Below, piece by piece: positions 37,904 to 47,001 of a DNA stretch of 59,580 nucleotides. Both the position numbers and the translations under genes were made by a program. Under the pieces are notes generated by a model that saw nothing but the letters and a program-made list of their open reading frames with translations, did not search any database and had not been told where the DNA came from. How positions within the stretch are numbered: the stretch's first letter is position 1; the number at the start of each line of letters is the position of its first letter. This DNA is from Coriobacteriaceae bacterium AM48-5 (GTDB taxonomy: Bacteria > Actinomycetota > Coriobacteriia > Coriobacteriales > Coriobacteriaceae), in the NCBI GenBank assembly GCA_027669525.1, contig JAQEDJ010000008.1:1-59580 (forward strand). Reading direction: 5' to 3'.

Positions 37904-38389
37904 ATGTTCTCAATCGGTCAACACGTCATTCATCCGGGTCAGGGAGTCTGCACCGTCGTCGGTTTTAGGGACGACACACCGCAGCCCATGCTGTTGCTCG
38001 AGACCAAGCAGGGACATGCGCAGACGATCCTCATGTACCCCGTGGCGCAGGCCGATCGTTTGCATGCCGCCATCTCCCAGCAAGATGCCGAGCACCTGCT
38101 GAGCCACTATGACGAGCTGGAGTGCGACACCTTTACCGAGCGCAACAGCTCACTTGAGGAGACGCACTTTAAGCAGCAGCTCAAGCTGGGCGCGCCCGAG
38201 ACGGTCCGCGTGGCAAAGACCATGATGCACCGCATTCGCCAGGCCGAGGAAGCCGATAAAAAGCCCAGCTCCTACTACATGCGCGTACTCAAGGAGGCCA
38301 AGCGCCGCTCCATCGAGGAGTTCGCCGTGGCCTTGGGCGTCACCGAGGAGGACGCCGAAGCTCGCCTAGCCCGAGCCGCCCTCAACTAA
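37904..38389 (+). CDS. CarD/CdnL-family transcription regulator
   Basis: A 161-residue protein. The N-terminal RNA-polymerase-interacting domain FSIGQHVIHPGQGVCTVVGF is the CarD/TRCF Tudor-like signature. The C-terminal half is all helical (RMLKEAKRRS-like: MRVLKEAKRRSIEEFAVALG), as in CarD, which binds the promoter fork and stabilises open complexes. The start is preceded by TTGGAGGTAGC. It is probably a housekeeping regulator in actinobacteria. It is followed by a palindromic repeat that can act as its terminator. Confidence 0.9.
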   Translation: MFSIGQHVIHPGQGVCTVVGFRDDTPQPMLLLETKQGHAQTILMYPVAQADRLHAAISQQDAEHLLSHYDELECDTFTERNSSLEETHFKQQLKLGAPETVRVAKTMMHRIRQAEEADKKPSSYYMRVLKEAKRRSIEEFAVALGVTEEDAEARLARAALN

Positions 38390-38402
38390 CCCATCCGCGC
38401 CA

Positions 38403-38443
38403 AAAACCACCACAAAGGGAACAGGCACCTTTGTGGTGGTTTT
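38403..38443. repeat. REP-like palindrome family A, copy 1
   Basis: AAAACCACCACAAAGG (38403-38418) and CCTTTGTGGTGGTTTT (38428-38443) are perfect inverted arms around GAACAGGCA. It is placed right after carD and its 3' T-run makes it a plausible terminator. Confidence 0.85.
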
Positions 38444-38497
38444 CTTGTTCTAGTAGTATTCATTCTTATCGATACCCACGAGCACAAGGAGTCTCCT

Positions 38498-39097
38498 ATG
38501 GCAGAGCCGCTTACCGCCGGAATCACCCGCGACCGCGCGTTCGAACTGCTCAACGAGCACAACAAGGACCCGTTCCACATCACCCATGGCGAGACGGTCG
38601 AGGGCACTATGCGCTACTTTGCGCGCGAGTTCGACCCCGAGAACGAGGAGTTTTGGGGCATCGTCGGTCTGCTGCACGACCTGGATTGGGAGGAGCATGA
38701 GGACGACCCCATGAACCACACCATCTATGCTGCCGAGATTCTTGAGGGCGAAGGTGCGTCTCCCGAGCTCATTCGCGCCATCCAGACGCACACGTCCGAT
38801 TTCAACACCTCGCTGCCCAAACCCGAGCTGCAAATGGAAAAGATCCTGTTTGCCTGCGATGAGCTCACCGGCCTAATCGGCGCTGCAGTCATCATGCGCC
38901 CGAGCAAGAGCGTTATGGACTTTACGACCAAGTCGCTCAAGAAGAAGTTCAAGGACAAACGCTTTGCCGCCGGCTGCTCGCGCGACGTGATTTCGCAGGG
39001 CGCCGAGATGTTGGGCTGGGAGCTCCCCGAGCTCTTTGACCGCACCATAGCGGCCATGCAGTCCTTCGTCCCCGACCGCGACACCTTCCAGGCCTAA
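38498..39097 (+). CDS. HD-domain phosphohydrolase
   Basis: A 199-residue HD-superfamily protein. The metal ligands fit ITHGETVEGTM, GLLHDLDWEEH (HD motif at about residues 65-66), AIQTHTSDF and a later FACDELTG Asp. Such proteins hydrolyse nucleotides or other phosphomonoesters; the substrate is unknown. The start follows AAGGAGTCTCCT. It stands alone between two family A palindromes. Confidence 0.85.
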   Translation: MAEPLTAGITRDRAFELLNEHNKDPFHITHGETVEGTMRYFAREFDPENEEFWGIVGLLHDLDWEEHEDDPMNHTIYAAEILEGEGASPELIRAIQTHTSDFNTSLPKPELQMEKILFACDELTGLIGAAVIMRPSKSVMDFTTKSLKKKFKDKRFAAGCSRDVISQGAEMLGWELPELFDRTIAAMQSFVPDRDTFQA

Positions 39098-39114
39098 CCG
39101 CCCACGCCACCTAT

Positions 39115-39151
39115 AACCACCGCAAAGGGGACAGGCGCCTTTGTGGTGGTT
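39115..39151. repeat. REP-like palindrome family A, copy 2
   Basis: AACCACCGCAAAGG (39115-39128) pairs with CCTTTGTGGTGGTT (39138-39151), one G-T mismatch, around GGACAGGCG. It lies between convergent HD and proA genes. Confidence 0.85.
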
Positions 39152-39168
39152 TTTCGTTTGCAACAGGT

Positions 39169-40455
39169 TTAGGGACGGACCTGGCCGGTGCCGCGGAGCT
39201 TGTATTTGTAGGTGGTGAGGGCCTCGGCGGCAAAGGGACCGCGGGCGTGGAGCTTTTGGGTCGAGATGCCGATCTCGGCGCCCAGGCCAAACTCGCCGCC
39301 GTCGGTAAAGCGCGTGCTGGCATTGGCGTACACGGCCGAGGCATCGACCGCATCCAGAAAGCGCTCGCAAGCATCCGTGTCCTCGGCGATGATGGCCTCG
39401 GAATGCATGGTGCCATAGCGGTTGATGTGCGCGATGGCCTCGTCCTCGTTCGCCACGACCTTCACGCTCATCTCGAGCGCCAGGTACTCGCGGCCCCAGT
39501 CCTCCTCAGTCGCGGCAACATAGTCGTCGCCCTCGACAAGCCCAGCGTCGGCGCATGCGGCGCACGTGGCATCGTCGCCGTGAATCAGCACGCCGTGGCC
39601 GTGCAGCACGGCAACGACTGCGGGCAGGAAGCGATCTGCAACGGCACGGTCAACCAGCAGCGATTCGGCGGCATTGCACACGCCCACGCGCTGGGTCTTG
39701 GCATTGACAATAATGTTGAGTGCTTTATCAAAGTCGGCGGATTCATGCACGTAGATATGGCAGTTGCCCGTGCCTGTCTCAATCACCGGCACGAGCGACT
39801 CGCGCACGCAGCGCTGGATCAGGCCCGCACCTCCACGCGGAATGAGCACGTCGACGATGCCGCGGAGCTTCATGAGCTCGCCGGTGGCCTCGCGGTCGGT
39901 GGACTCGATCATCGAGATAGCCTCGCGCGGGAAACCCTTGGCCTCGAGTGCATCGGCCAGCAGTTCGGCAATCATGGCGCACGAGTGATAGGCCAGCGAA
40001 CCGCCGCGCAGGATGCAGGCGTTGCCGGTGCGGATGCAGATGCCCGCGGCATCGGCCGTCACGTTGGGGCGCGCCTCGTAGACCATGGCAACCAGGCCCA
40101 GCGGCACACTCACGCGCGTAAGGTCCACGCCACTCGCAAGCACACGGTGATCGAGCACGCGGCCCACGGGATCGGGCAGCTCGGCGAGCTTCTCCAGGCC
40201 GGCGGCCATGCCCTCGACGCGCTCGGGCGTCAGCAGCAGACGATCGAGCAATCCGACCGAGGTGCCCGCATCACGCGCAGCGGACATATCGAGCTCGTTG
40301 GCGGCGACGATGGAGTCGATACCGTTGCGCAGTGCTGCGGCCATGGCGCGCACGGCCTCCTGGCGCTGCTCGTCGCTCGCCGTGGCAAGCGAGGCCGACG
40401 CTGCCTTAGCGGCAACGGCAAGATCGTGGACATACGTGGCTATATCGACCGACAT
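39169..40455 (-). CDS. proA: Gamma-glutamyl phosphate reductase
   Basis: A 428-residue enzyme of proline synthesis that reduces glutamyl-5-phosphate to the semialdehyde with NADPH. The aldehyde-dehydrogenase-type fold shows RVSVPLGLVAMVYEARPNVT, GNACILRGGSLAYHS, the catalytic-Cys block QRVGVCNAAESLLVD, and C-terminal FTDGGEFGLGAEIGISTQKLHARGP, all strongly conserved in ProA. The partner proB lies 1.7 kb away in the same direction, with an oppositely oriented hydrolase gene between them, so they are not one operon. Confidence 0.97.
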   Translation of the reverse strand: MSVDIATYVHDLAVAAKAASASLATASDEQRQEAVRAMAAALRNGIDSIVAANELDMSAARDAGTSVGLLDRLLLTPERVEGMAAGLEKLAELPDPVGRVLDHRVLASGVDLTRVSVPLGLVAMVYEARPNVTADAAGICIRTGNACILRGGSLAYHSCAMIAELLADALEAKGFPREAISMIESTDREATGELMKLRGIVDVLIPRGGAGLIQRCVRESLVPVIETGTGNCHIYVHESADFDKALNIIVNAKTQRVGVCNAAESLLVDRAVADRFLPAVVAVLHGHGVLIHGDDATCAACADAGLVEGDDYVAATEEDWGREYLALEMSVKVVANEDEAIAHINRYGTMHSEAIIAEDTDACERFLDAVDASAVYANASTRFTDGGEFGLGAEIGISTQKLHARGPFAAEALTTYKYKLRGTGQVRP

Positions 40456-40567
40456 GGACGGCCCTTTCTCCTAGAAGTTTGCAACCATGGTAGCCGATTT
40501 GCGCATGGCCTCGCCCGCGGCGGTAGAATTGGTCAACCCGAAACACCGCAACGAACGGAAGACTCAC

Positions 40568-41986
40568 ATGGCCCTCATTACTTCGTACCACGTCCCCGGC
40601 CTGTATGTCGAGGACCACAGCATCGACGTCCCCCTCGACTGGCGCGGCCTGGAGCCAATGCTCCTGGCCGTCGGCAGCACCATGCGCCGCGGCGCTATGC
40701 CGGCACCAATCGCCGGCGCGCCCGAGAGCATCAAGCTCTTCTACCGCGTGGTTTGCGCGCCCGACCGCATCAACGACGATCTGCCGCTGCTTCTGTTTTT
40801 GCAGGGCGGCCCCGGCGGCGAGAGCCCGCGTCCGCTGTCACCCACAAGCGATGGCTGGATCGAGGAGGCCGTCAAGCACTTCCGCGTGGTCCTGCCCGAC
40901 CAGCGCGGCACCGGACGCAGTAGCTGCGTGGACGGACGCACGATTGCCACCTTGGGCGATCGCGCCGAGGCAGCCGGCGCCGATGCGGCCCGCTCGCAGG
41001 CGGACTTCCTCAAGCGCCACCTCGCCAGCTCCATCGTGCGCGATTTTGAGTACCTGCGCCTGGTGGGCTTTGGCGGCAAGCCCTGGGTCACACTCGGGCA
41101 GAGCTACGGCGGCTTTTTGACGTTGAGCTATCTGTCGCTCTTCCCCGAGGGCGTGGCGGCAAGCTTTACCTGCGGCGGCATCCCCCACGTGCCGGCGAGC
41201 GCAAGCGAGGTCTACGCGCACACCTTCCCGCGCATGGCTGCCAAGACACAGCAGTATTACGACCGCTACCCCGCCGACGTCGAGCGCGTGGCGGCTCTTG
41301 CCGATGCGCTCGAGGCTCAGAAGCCCGTGCTGCCCGACGGCTCGCCGATGACGGTCGAGCGCCTACAGCTCATGGGCAGCGACTTTGGCATGAAGCCGAG
41401 CTTTGAGCGCATGCATTGGATTATCGATCACGCTTTTGTTGACGGCGACGGCACGCTGACCTGCGGCGTCTCGATATCTGACAGCTTTTTGATGCGTGCC
41501 TTCGAGCGCACCAACACGCGCACGAATCCGCTGTACTGGACGCTTCAGGAGTTCATCTACGCCGACGGCGATACCATGCCCATTCGCTGGGCCGCGGCAG
41601 AGGAGAAGGCACACCGTGCCGAGTTCGACACCCTCGCGCGCCCGCTCATGTTTACCGGCGAGGCCATGTTCCCGTGGATGTTTGAGCAGATGCCCGAGCT
41701 TAAGCCGTTTAAACCCGCCATGGACCTGCTGATGGAAGACACCAGCTGGGACAAGATCTACGACCCGCAACGCCTGGCCTGCAACGAGGTGCCGCTCCAG
41801 GCCGCGGTGTATTTCGACGACATGTACGTCGATTCGGGCCTGCAGCTCGATACGCTCAGCCGCGTGGGCAACTCGCATGCCTGGGTGACGAACGAGTTCG
41901 AGCACGACGGCCTGCACGGCAGCGTGGTGTTCAAATGCCTCTTCGACGAAGCCCTCAACCGAGGAGACCTGCGCCGGATCTTCTAG
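40568..41986 (+). CDS. Alpha/beta-hydrolase, proline iminopeptidase-like (S33)
   Basis: A 472-residue cytoplasmic hydrolase. The start at 40568 (MALITSYHVPGLYVEDHSID) follows GGAAGAC; the longer frame from 40487 overlaps the proA promoter side. Blocks are the oxyanion loop LLFLQGGPGGESPRP, VVLPDQRGTGRSS, and the nucleophile elbow TLGQSYGGFLTLSY with Ser in GQSYGG. Near the end, VAYFDDMYVDS-like (VYFDDMYVDSGLQLD) and NSHAWVTNEFEHDGL hold candidate Asp and His. The layout matches S33 prolyl aminopeptidases, which release N-terminal proline from peptides. Its position between proA and proB is suggestive but may be chance. Confidence 0.9.
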   Translation: MALITSYHVPGLYVEDHSIDVPLDWRGLEPMLLAVGSTMRRGAMPAPIAGAPESIKLFYRVVCAPDRINDDLPLLLFLQGGPGGESPRPLSPTSDGWIEEAVKHFRVVLPDQRGTGRSSCVDGRTIATLGDRAEAAGADAARSQADFLKRHLASSIVRDFEYLRLVGFGGKPWVTLGQSYGGFLTLSYLSLFPEGVAASFTCGGIPHVPASASEVYAHTFPRMAAKTQQYYDRYPADVERVAALADALEAQKPVLPDGSPMTVERLQLMGSDFGMKPSFERMHWIIDHAFVDGDGTLTCGVSISDSFLMRAFERTNTRTNPLYWTLQEFIYADGDTMPIRWAAAEEKAHRAEFDTLARPLMFTGEAMFPWMFEQMPELKPFKPAMDLLMEDTSWDKIYDPQRLACNEVPLQAAVYFDDMYVDSGLQLDTLSRVGNSHAWVTNEFEHDGLHGSVVFKCLFDEALNRGDLRRIF

Positions 41987-42038
41987 CAAAGGAGTGTCCC
42001 CACCTGCCGGCACAAAAGGAACGTCCCCAAGTGCCGGC
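41987..42038. repeat. Small direct repeats, GTCCCC-CTGCCGGC type
   Basis: AAGGAGTGTCCCCACCTGCC (from 41988) and AAGGAACGTCCCCAAGTGCC (from 42016) are tandem variants; a third copy, AAGGAGCGTCCCCGAGTGCC, is at about 54840. Each continues with GGC. Confidence 0.6.
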
Positions 42039-42072
42039 AACGACAATGCCGCAGGAAGAGGACGGAAAGCGA

Positions 42073-42170
42073 AAACGCCCCTAAGCAAGCAAGGTGACGT
42101 GAAAGAGGAGGGCATTGACCTTTTGGTCATGCCCGACGATTGAACGTCAGATTGCCGCTTAGGGGCGTTT
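42073..42170. repeat. Nested multi-stem hairpin between hydrolase and proB genes
   Basis: Three nested stems are visible: AAACGCCCCTAAGC (42073-42086) with GCTTAGGGGCGTTT (42157-42170); TGACGT (42095-42100) with ACGTCA (42144-42149); GGGCATTGACC (42110-42120) with GGTCATGCCC (42125-42134, one bulge). It lies just after both convergent stops and may act as a two-way terminator or be a repeat element. Confidence 0.6.
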
Positions 42171-42184
42171 GCAGCGTCAATTGG

Positions 42185-43312
42185 TTAGGCAAAGACGATC
42201 AGATTATCTCGATGGATCGCGGGCTTCTCGGCCAGATCTGCCAGCAGGCGGTTGCTGGCAATCTGGTCCTGACGGCGGCCGGCGGCAAGCTCCAGCACGT
42301 CCGAATCGGCCTCGGCGATACCGCGGGCGACGACCATACCGCTCGGGTCGCACACGTCGAGCACATCGCCCTCGGAAAACACGCCATCGACCTCGCGAAT
42401 ACCCACCGCAAGCAAGGAAGAGCCACGGCTTACCAGCGCCTTCGCAGCACCATCATCGACCGTCACCGAGCCATGTGCCTTGTCACCCAGCGCGATCCAC
42501 AGCTTGCGCGGCGCGATGTCCAGGCGCTCAGCTGGCGGATCGAACAGCGTACCCACGCTCTCGCCGCGGGCCAGACGCACAAGCGCATCGGGCTCCTCGC
42601 CCGAGCAAATCACGCTTTGAATGCCCGCCGTCATCAGAATGCGGCTCGCGCGAATCTTGGTGATCATGCCGCCCGTGCCCACCGATGTGGAAGAATCGCC
42701 CGCCGAGGCGATAATCTTGGCATCGATCTTATGCACAACCGGGACGAACTCGGCCGTGGGGTCCTCGTGCGGATTGGCGGTGTAGAGGCCATCGATGTCC
42801 GAGAGCGTCACGCACAGATCGGCGGAAACCAGACAGCTCACAAGCGCCGCCAGCGTGTCGTTGTCGCCAAACTTGATCTCGTCGACGGTAACGGTATCGT
42901 TCTCGTTGACAACAGGCACCACGCCAAGCTCCACCAGGCGCAGCAGGGCGTCGCGTGCGTGCAGGTAGGACGTGCGGCGGGCCGTATCGTGGCGCGTGAG
43001 TAGCACGAGCGAGGTGAGCAGATCCCGTGCATGGAACTCCTCGTCGTAGGCCGACGAGATGATGCACTGACCAGCCGAGGCGCACGCCTGCAGGCTCGGC
43101 AGGTCGCCGACCGGCTTGTGGTCGAAGCCCAGCACGGGATAGCCACAGGCGATAGCGCCCGAGCTCACCACGACCAGGCGCCAGCCAAGCTCGCGCAGCG
43201 CTGCGGCCTGATCGGCAAGCCCGCCGATAAAGGCGCGGTTGACCTTGCCGTCGGCGCCCACCACCGTAGACGAACCGATCTTTACCACCATCGTTTTATA
43301 AGAAGTCGTCAT
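42185..43312 (-). CDS. proB: Glutamate 5-kinase
   Basis: A 375-residue kinase for the first step of proline synthesis. The amino-acid kinase domain shows MVVKIGSSTVV, VVVSSGAIACGYPVLG, VVPVVNENDTVTVDEIKFGDNDTLAALV and STSVGTGGMITKIRAS. A C-terminal PUA domain follows at about residues 280-370, ending IRVF-like with DLAEKPAIHRDNLIVFA. Feedback inhibition by proline is known for the family. It is followed by a structured hairpin. Confidence 0.97.
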   Translation of the reverse strand: MTTSYKTMVVKIGSSTVVGADGKVNRAFIGGLADQAAALRELGWRLVVVSSGAIACGYPVLGFDHKPVGDLPSLQACASAGQCIISSAYDEEFHARDLLTSLVLLTRHDTARRTSYLHARDALLRLVELGVVPVVNENDTVTVDEIKFGDNDTLAALVSCLVSADLCVTLSDIDGLYTANPHEDPTAEFVPVVHKIDAKIIASAGDSSTSVGTGGMITKIRASRILMTAGIQSVICSGEEPDALVRLARGESVGTLFDPPAERLDIAPRKLWIALGDKAHGSVTVDDGAAKALVSRGSSLLAVGIREVDGVFSEGDVLDVCDPSGMVVARGIAEADSDVLELAAGRRQDQIASNRLLADLAEKPAIHRDNLIVFA

Positions 43313-43393
43313 ACGTCAAACCAATCGAATGTTCAGCGAACGGGCGAACGGGCCGAGCGAGAAAATAATCCGTGTTCCTCCGTCCCCTTCGGA

Positions 43394-44898
43394 TTATTTT
43401 GCCCAGGGGAAGGCCGAAGCCGCGGCCATGTTCTTGCGCACGAGCTCGTCGCGCACCTGAGCCAGGCCCTGTTCCATGCCCACCACATAGGTCTGCGGGT
43501 ACAGGAAGCGCTTGAAAGCTGCGTCCAGATGATCGAGTGCCCAAGCACAGCGCTCGCGCGCGTCCTGGATGCTCTCACGCGGAGCCACCGCGCTGCCATC
43601 GCGCACGATCGGCACCAGCAGCTCGCGATACTCAAGTTCGGACACGTCGGTCACCAGGGCGGCATCATTCACGGCCACGAGGGTATTGCCGCGCGCGGCG
43701 CCCTCCCCCGCCAGATGGTCCTCGTCGTAGATCATGTCGCAGACCGGGCCGCCAAAGCCGTCGTAATAACGGCGCACGCGTTGCACACCCGGATCGTGCG
43801 CTTGTATGGCTGCTCAGAGAGCTTGACCACCGGCGTCCATGGATCTGCCTCGCTCGCACGGCGGGCGGAAAGCTTGTACACGCCGCCCAGCGCCGGCTGG
43901 TCATAGCAGGTCGCAAGCTTGGTACCCACGCCAAAGCTATCGATGGGCGCGCCCTGGTCGAGCAGCGACTGAATCGTGTACTCATCCAGATCGTTAGAAA
44001 CCGAGATCCCCACATAGGGCAGGCCCTCGGCATCAAAACGGGCGCGCACATACTTGGAGAGCTTGGCGAGGTCGCCGGAGTCGATGCGAATAGCCGACAG
44101 ACGCTCGCCCACCGCCTCCATCTCCTTGGCAACCGTAATGGCATGCTCGCAGCCCTCACGTACGTCGTAGGTGTCGATGAGCAGCGTGCAGTTCTTGGGA
44201 CTCGACTTAGCAAAAGCCCGGAATGCCTCGAGCTCGGAATCGAAGCTCATCACCCAGCTGTGCGCATGAGTGCCAAAGACGGGAATACCGTAGCGGCGGC
44301 CGGCGAGCACATTGGATGTAGAGGAGCAGCCGGCAACGTAGCTCGCGCGCGCGACGGCCAGCCCGCCATCGGGACCCTGGGCGCGGCGCAGGCCAAACTC
44401 GGCAACGGGACGGCCGTCCGCCGCCAGCACCACGCGCGCCGTCTTGGTAGCGACAAGCGTCTGGAAGCCGACAATGTTGAGCAACGCCGTTTCGAGCAGC
44501 TGGCACTCCAGCGCGGGGCCGGTGACGCGCACCATGGGCTCGCGCGGAAAGACGAGCTCGCCCTCGGGCACGGCGTCAATGTTCACATGCGCGCGGAAGT
44601 TGCGCAGGTAGTCGAGGAATGCGGGCTTAAACATCGAGCCGCCGGCCGGAGCCTGGAGCGAAGCTAGATAGTCGATGTCCTCGGGCGTAAAGCGCAGGTT
44701 CTCGACAAGCTCGGGCAGCTCGGCGGTGCCGCACATGACGGCATACGCGCTGCCGAAGGGATGGTCGCGGTAAAACGCCGTAAAGCAACCCTGCTCATTG
44801 GCCTTGCCGCTCTCCCACAGGCCCTGGGCCATAGTGAGTTCGTACAGATCAGTGAGCATTGCAATGTCGGTGGGATGCGAGATGTCGGTCAAAGCCAT
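43394..44898 (-). CDS. pncB: Nicotinate phosphoribosyltransferase (one frameshift)
   Basis: This enzyme makes nicotinate mononucleotide in NAD salvage. The start at 44898 (MALTDISHPTDIAMLTDLYE) follows AAAGGTCGCC. Blocks are LTDLYELTMAQG, FGLRRAQGPDGG, SSTSNVLAGRRYGIPVFGTHAHSW, TLLIDTYDVREG, AIRIDSGDLA, GISVSNDLDEY and SFGVGTKLATCYDQPALGGVYKL. The frame breaks near 43789, where a GGG run appears to have lost a G; then VQRVRRYYDGFGG continues to a normal C-terminus (EYRELLVPIV ... PWAK). The repaired length is about 500 residues. Confidence 0.93.
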
Positions 44899-44979
44899 GG
44901 GGCGACCTTTCGGATGCGTTGTGCAGAGGTTGAGGGTTGGCGAGGCGGGCGTGCGGGCATGGAGCCCAGCGCGAACAGG

Positions 44980-45438
44980 CTAAAGCAGGCCCATGCTGGT
45001 CAGGATCGTGTAGCCCATAAAGATGACAAACGCGATGAGGGCAAGGACAATGATGATTTTTTGAGCCGGCGCCATACCGGGGATCTCGTTCTCACCCGCA
45101 GGCTCCTTGGAGGTAACCATGCGCTGGGCAAAGCTCATCTCGTCACGGCTCGGCTTGGGATCGACGGACTTGGGACGAGCGGCCTTTTTAGGCTGAGGTT
45201 TGGGCGCGGCAGGTGCAGGCTTCGCAGCAGCGGGCTTGGGTGCGGGCGCGGGCTTGGGCTCGGATGCAACCTTCGCAGCGGCCTCCTCGGCCTTCTCGCG
45301 CTCGGCACGCAGGGCGGCCAACTCCTCACGCTCGCGGCGTGCCTCTTCCTGGGCCTCGCGACGAGCTTTCTCGGCGCGGAGCTCTTCCAACTCGGCGCGT
45401 TCCTCGGCAGACAGTGGTTGGGACTCAAGCTCGGCCAT
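44980..45438 (-). CDS. Small coiled-coil, C-terminally membrane-anchored protein
   Basis: A 152-residue protein from the ATG at 45438 (MAELESQPLSAEERAELEEL) with AAAGGG upstream. Residues 10-60 form a Glu/Arg/Ala-rich coiled coil. A Lys/Pro/Ala-rich linker follows (about 60-105), and one C-terminal membrane helix reads KIIIVLALIAFVIFMGYTIL. No family is recognised. The tail-anchored design suggests a scaffold or envelope-linked protein. It lies 63 bases from tRNA-Ala, which is in the same direction upstream. Confidence 0.7.
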   Translation of the reverse strand: MAELESQPLSAEERAELEELRAEKARREAQEEARREREELAALRAEREKAEEAAAKVASEPKPAPAPKPAAAKPAPAAPKPQPKKAARPKSVDPKPSRDEMSFAQRMVTSKEPAGENEIPGMAPAQKIIIVLALIAFVIFMGYTILTSMGLL

Positions 45439-45502
45439 GGTACAGCCCTTTCTTTTAAAAAAAGCCGCCGACACAATGTCAGCGGCTTATCAAATCCAAG
45501 GG

Positions 45503-45575
45503 TGGAGACGAAGGGAGTCGAACCCTCGGCCTCTGCCATGCGACGGCAGCGCTCTCCCAACTGAGCTACGTCCCC
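45503..45575 (-). tRNA. tRNA-Ala (CGC)
   Basis: The cloverleaf has acceptor GGGGACG with CGTCTCC, including the G3-U70 pair that marks alanine identity. D-arm AGCTCAGTTGGGAGAGC, anticodon stem CTGCC/GGCAG with loop GTCGCAT (anticodon CGC), and T-arm GGTTCGACTCC. CCA is not encoded. Confidence 0.93.
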
Positions 45576-45680
45576 AGGACAAGTCGATATTTTACCTACG
45601 GCTCGCCAACTGTCAACGCCCAATAATCAGTCTTTTTGGGGCGCGGCTATTTTGACAACTTTTCGAGCAGGCGATCCTCT

Positions 45681-45759
45681 CGATGATTTTTCTGGGACGG
45701 GGATTAAAAAACATTGTGTACCGAATGATTTTTTAATCCCCGTCCCAGAAAAATCATCG
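45681..45759. repeat. Perfect 31-bp inverted repeat
   Basis: Arms at 45681-45711 and 45729-45759 are exact reverse complements; the core is TCTGGGACGGGGATTAAAAA, around a 17-base loop. It lies between tRNA-Ala and the radical SAM gene. Its size and perfection suggest a REP/MITE-type element; it could also end transcription. Confidence 0.85.
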
Positions 45760-45768
45760 GCGAATGCG

Positions 45769-46707
45769 TTACTTTGTGCTGGTAAGGACGCCGGTGGTAT
45801 CGAAGGCTGGGGTGAAGCTCTCGTCTACCGCGCCGCCCTCTTGCCAGAACATCGTCGTAAAGCCCAGGTCGTCGGCATGGTCGAGCACCTGCTCATACTC
45901 CTCGCGCGTCACGGCGCGCGCCAGGTCGCCGCCTTGTTCGCGCATGAGCGCATTGGGCGTGTACTGGTTCATGACCGAGATCGGCACGTCGCCCACCGTC
46001 TGCCACACAAGGTCTAGCACGCGGCACGAGTCATCCGCATGCCCCGGCAGCACCAGGTGGCGCACGATCATGCCGCGCTTCATGAGCCCATTCTCGTCCA
46101 CTAGCTCTCCCCCGCGGCGCTCGATCTCGCGTGCCATCTGCGCTAAGCCCGACACGGCCACACGCGGGTAGTCCTTAATGTGGGAGAGCGACTGCGCAAG
46201 CCCGGCATCGGCATATTTAAAGTCCGTAAGCCACACGTCGACCAGGTCGCCCAGCGCCGCCACGGCACTCGCGCGCTCGTAACCACTCGTGTTGTAGACA
46301 ATTGGGATGACCAACCCGCGCGTCCGTGCCGCGGCAATCGCGGCAGGCAACAGGTGCGCATAGTGCGTCGCCGTCACCAGGTTGATGTTATTGGCGCTCT
46401 GGTCCTGCAGCTCCAGCATAATCTCGACCAAACGCTCGGGCGAAATCTCAAGACCGAAATTGCCCGTCGAGATCTCGTGGTTTTGGCAGTAGATACATTT
46501 GAGCGAACAGCCGCTAAAGAAAATCGTACCCGAGCCGGCCTCGCCCGAAATGGGCGGCTCCTCCCACATATGGAGCGCCGCGCGGGCGACCTTAAGCGTG
46601 TTGTCGGCGCCGCACACGCCACGCGCGCCCTCGTCGCGCGCCGCACCGCAACGGCGCGGACACAAATGGCAGGCGGGCGAAAAAAGTTCGGTCAACGACG
46701 TCGGCAT
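45769..46707 (-). CDS. Radical SAM protein, pyruvate-formate-lyase-activating-enzyme-like
   Basis: A 312-residue protein. I choose the ATG at 46707 (MPTSLTELFSPACHLCPRRC) because GGAG lies nine bases upstream; a TTG five codons earlier is possible. The radical SAM motif C-X3-C-X2-C is in FFSGCSLKCIYCQNHEIS. An N-terminal CHLCPRRCG-type cysteine pair and GVCGADNTLKVARAALHMWEEPPISG are typical of the PflA-like/AmmeMemoRadiSam-adjacent group. It probably activates a glycyl-radical enzyme or modifies another protein; no partner lies next to it. Confidence 0.85.
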   Translation of the reverse strand: MPTSLTELFSPACHLCPRRCGAARDEGARGVCGADNTLKVARAALHMWEEPPISGEAGSGTIFFSGCSLKCIYCQNHEISTGNFGLEISPERLVEIMLELQDQSANNINLVTATHYAHLLPAAIAAARTRGLVIPIVYNTSGYERASAVAALGDLVDVWLTDFKYADAGLAQSLSHIKDYPRVAVSGLAQMAREIERRGGELVDENGLMKRGMIVRHLVLPGHADDSCRVLDLVWQTVGDVPISVMNQYTPNALMREQGGDLARAVTREEYEQVLDHADDLGFTTMFWQEGGAVDESFTPAFDTTGVLTSTK

Positions 46708-46820
46708 AAAAACATGCTCCAAAACAATGATTCAGCAGCTCAAACGTAAAGGGACCAACCGCACAGACGGCTCGAGCCCAAGGCGCCGTAATCGTCCGAC
46801 ACGATTTTTATAATGTCAAG

Positions 46821-47001
46821 ACTGGAATCGACAAAGTGCCGCTTTATGATGTAGGTATTCCGCCCCCCGCGGAGCAACTGGGTGAACCGTCGCGTTTATT
46901 TAGGGAGCCCACACAGTCGTACCTAGTACAGGTATCCTTCGTTGTTAAGGACGCTGGAACAGTCGATGAGGGCACCCACCTGTTTTAGGTGGGTTCATTT
47001 T
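46821..47001 (+). ncRNA. Candidate structured ncRNA, possibly 6S RNA
   Basis: A non-coding region of about 180 bases with its own promoter-like TATAAT (46809-46814) and a terminator, CCCACCT-GTTTT-AGGTGGG then TTCATTTTC (46975-47002). Inside are TACCT/AGGTA and TCCTT/AAGGA hairpins, and possible long-range pairs GTGCC/GGCAC and TTCC/GGAA that would enclose a central bubble. Length, promoter and ending fit 6S RNA, which binds the housekeeping RNA polymerase. A further 10-base hairpin follows (47014-47040). The 6S label is inferred from memory of family features. Confidence 0.45.

Noticed and set aside
39169..43312. proA and proB as one operon
   Set aside because: They share direction, but a 1.4-kb gene on the opposite strand and strong hairpins lie between them.
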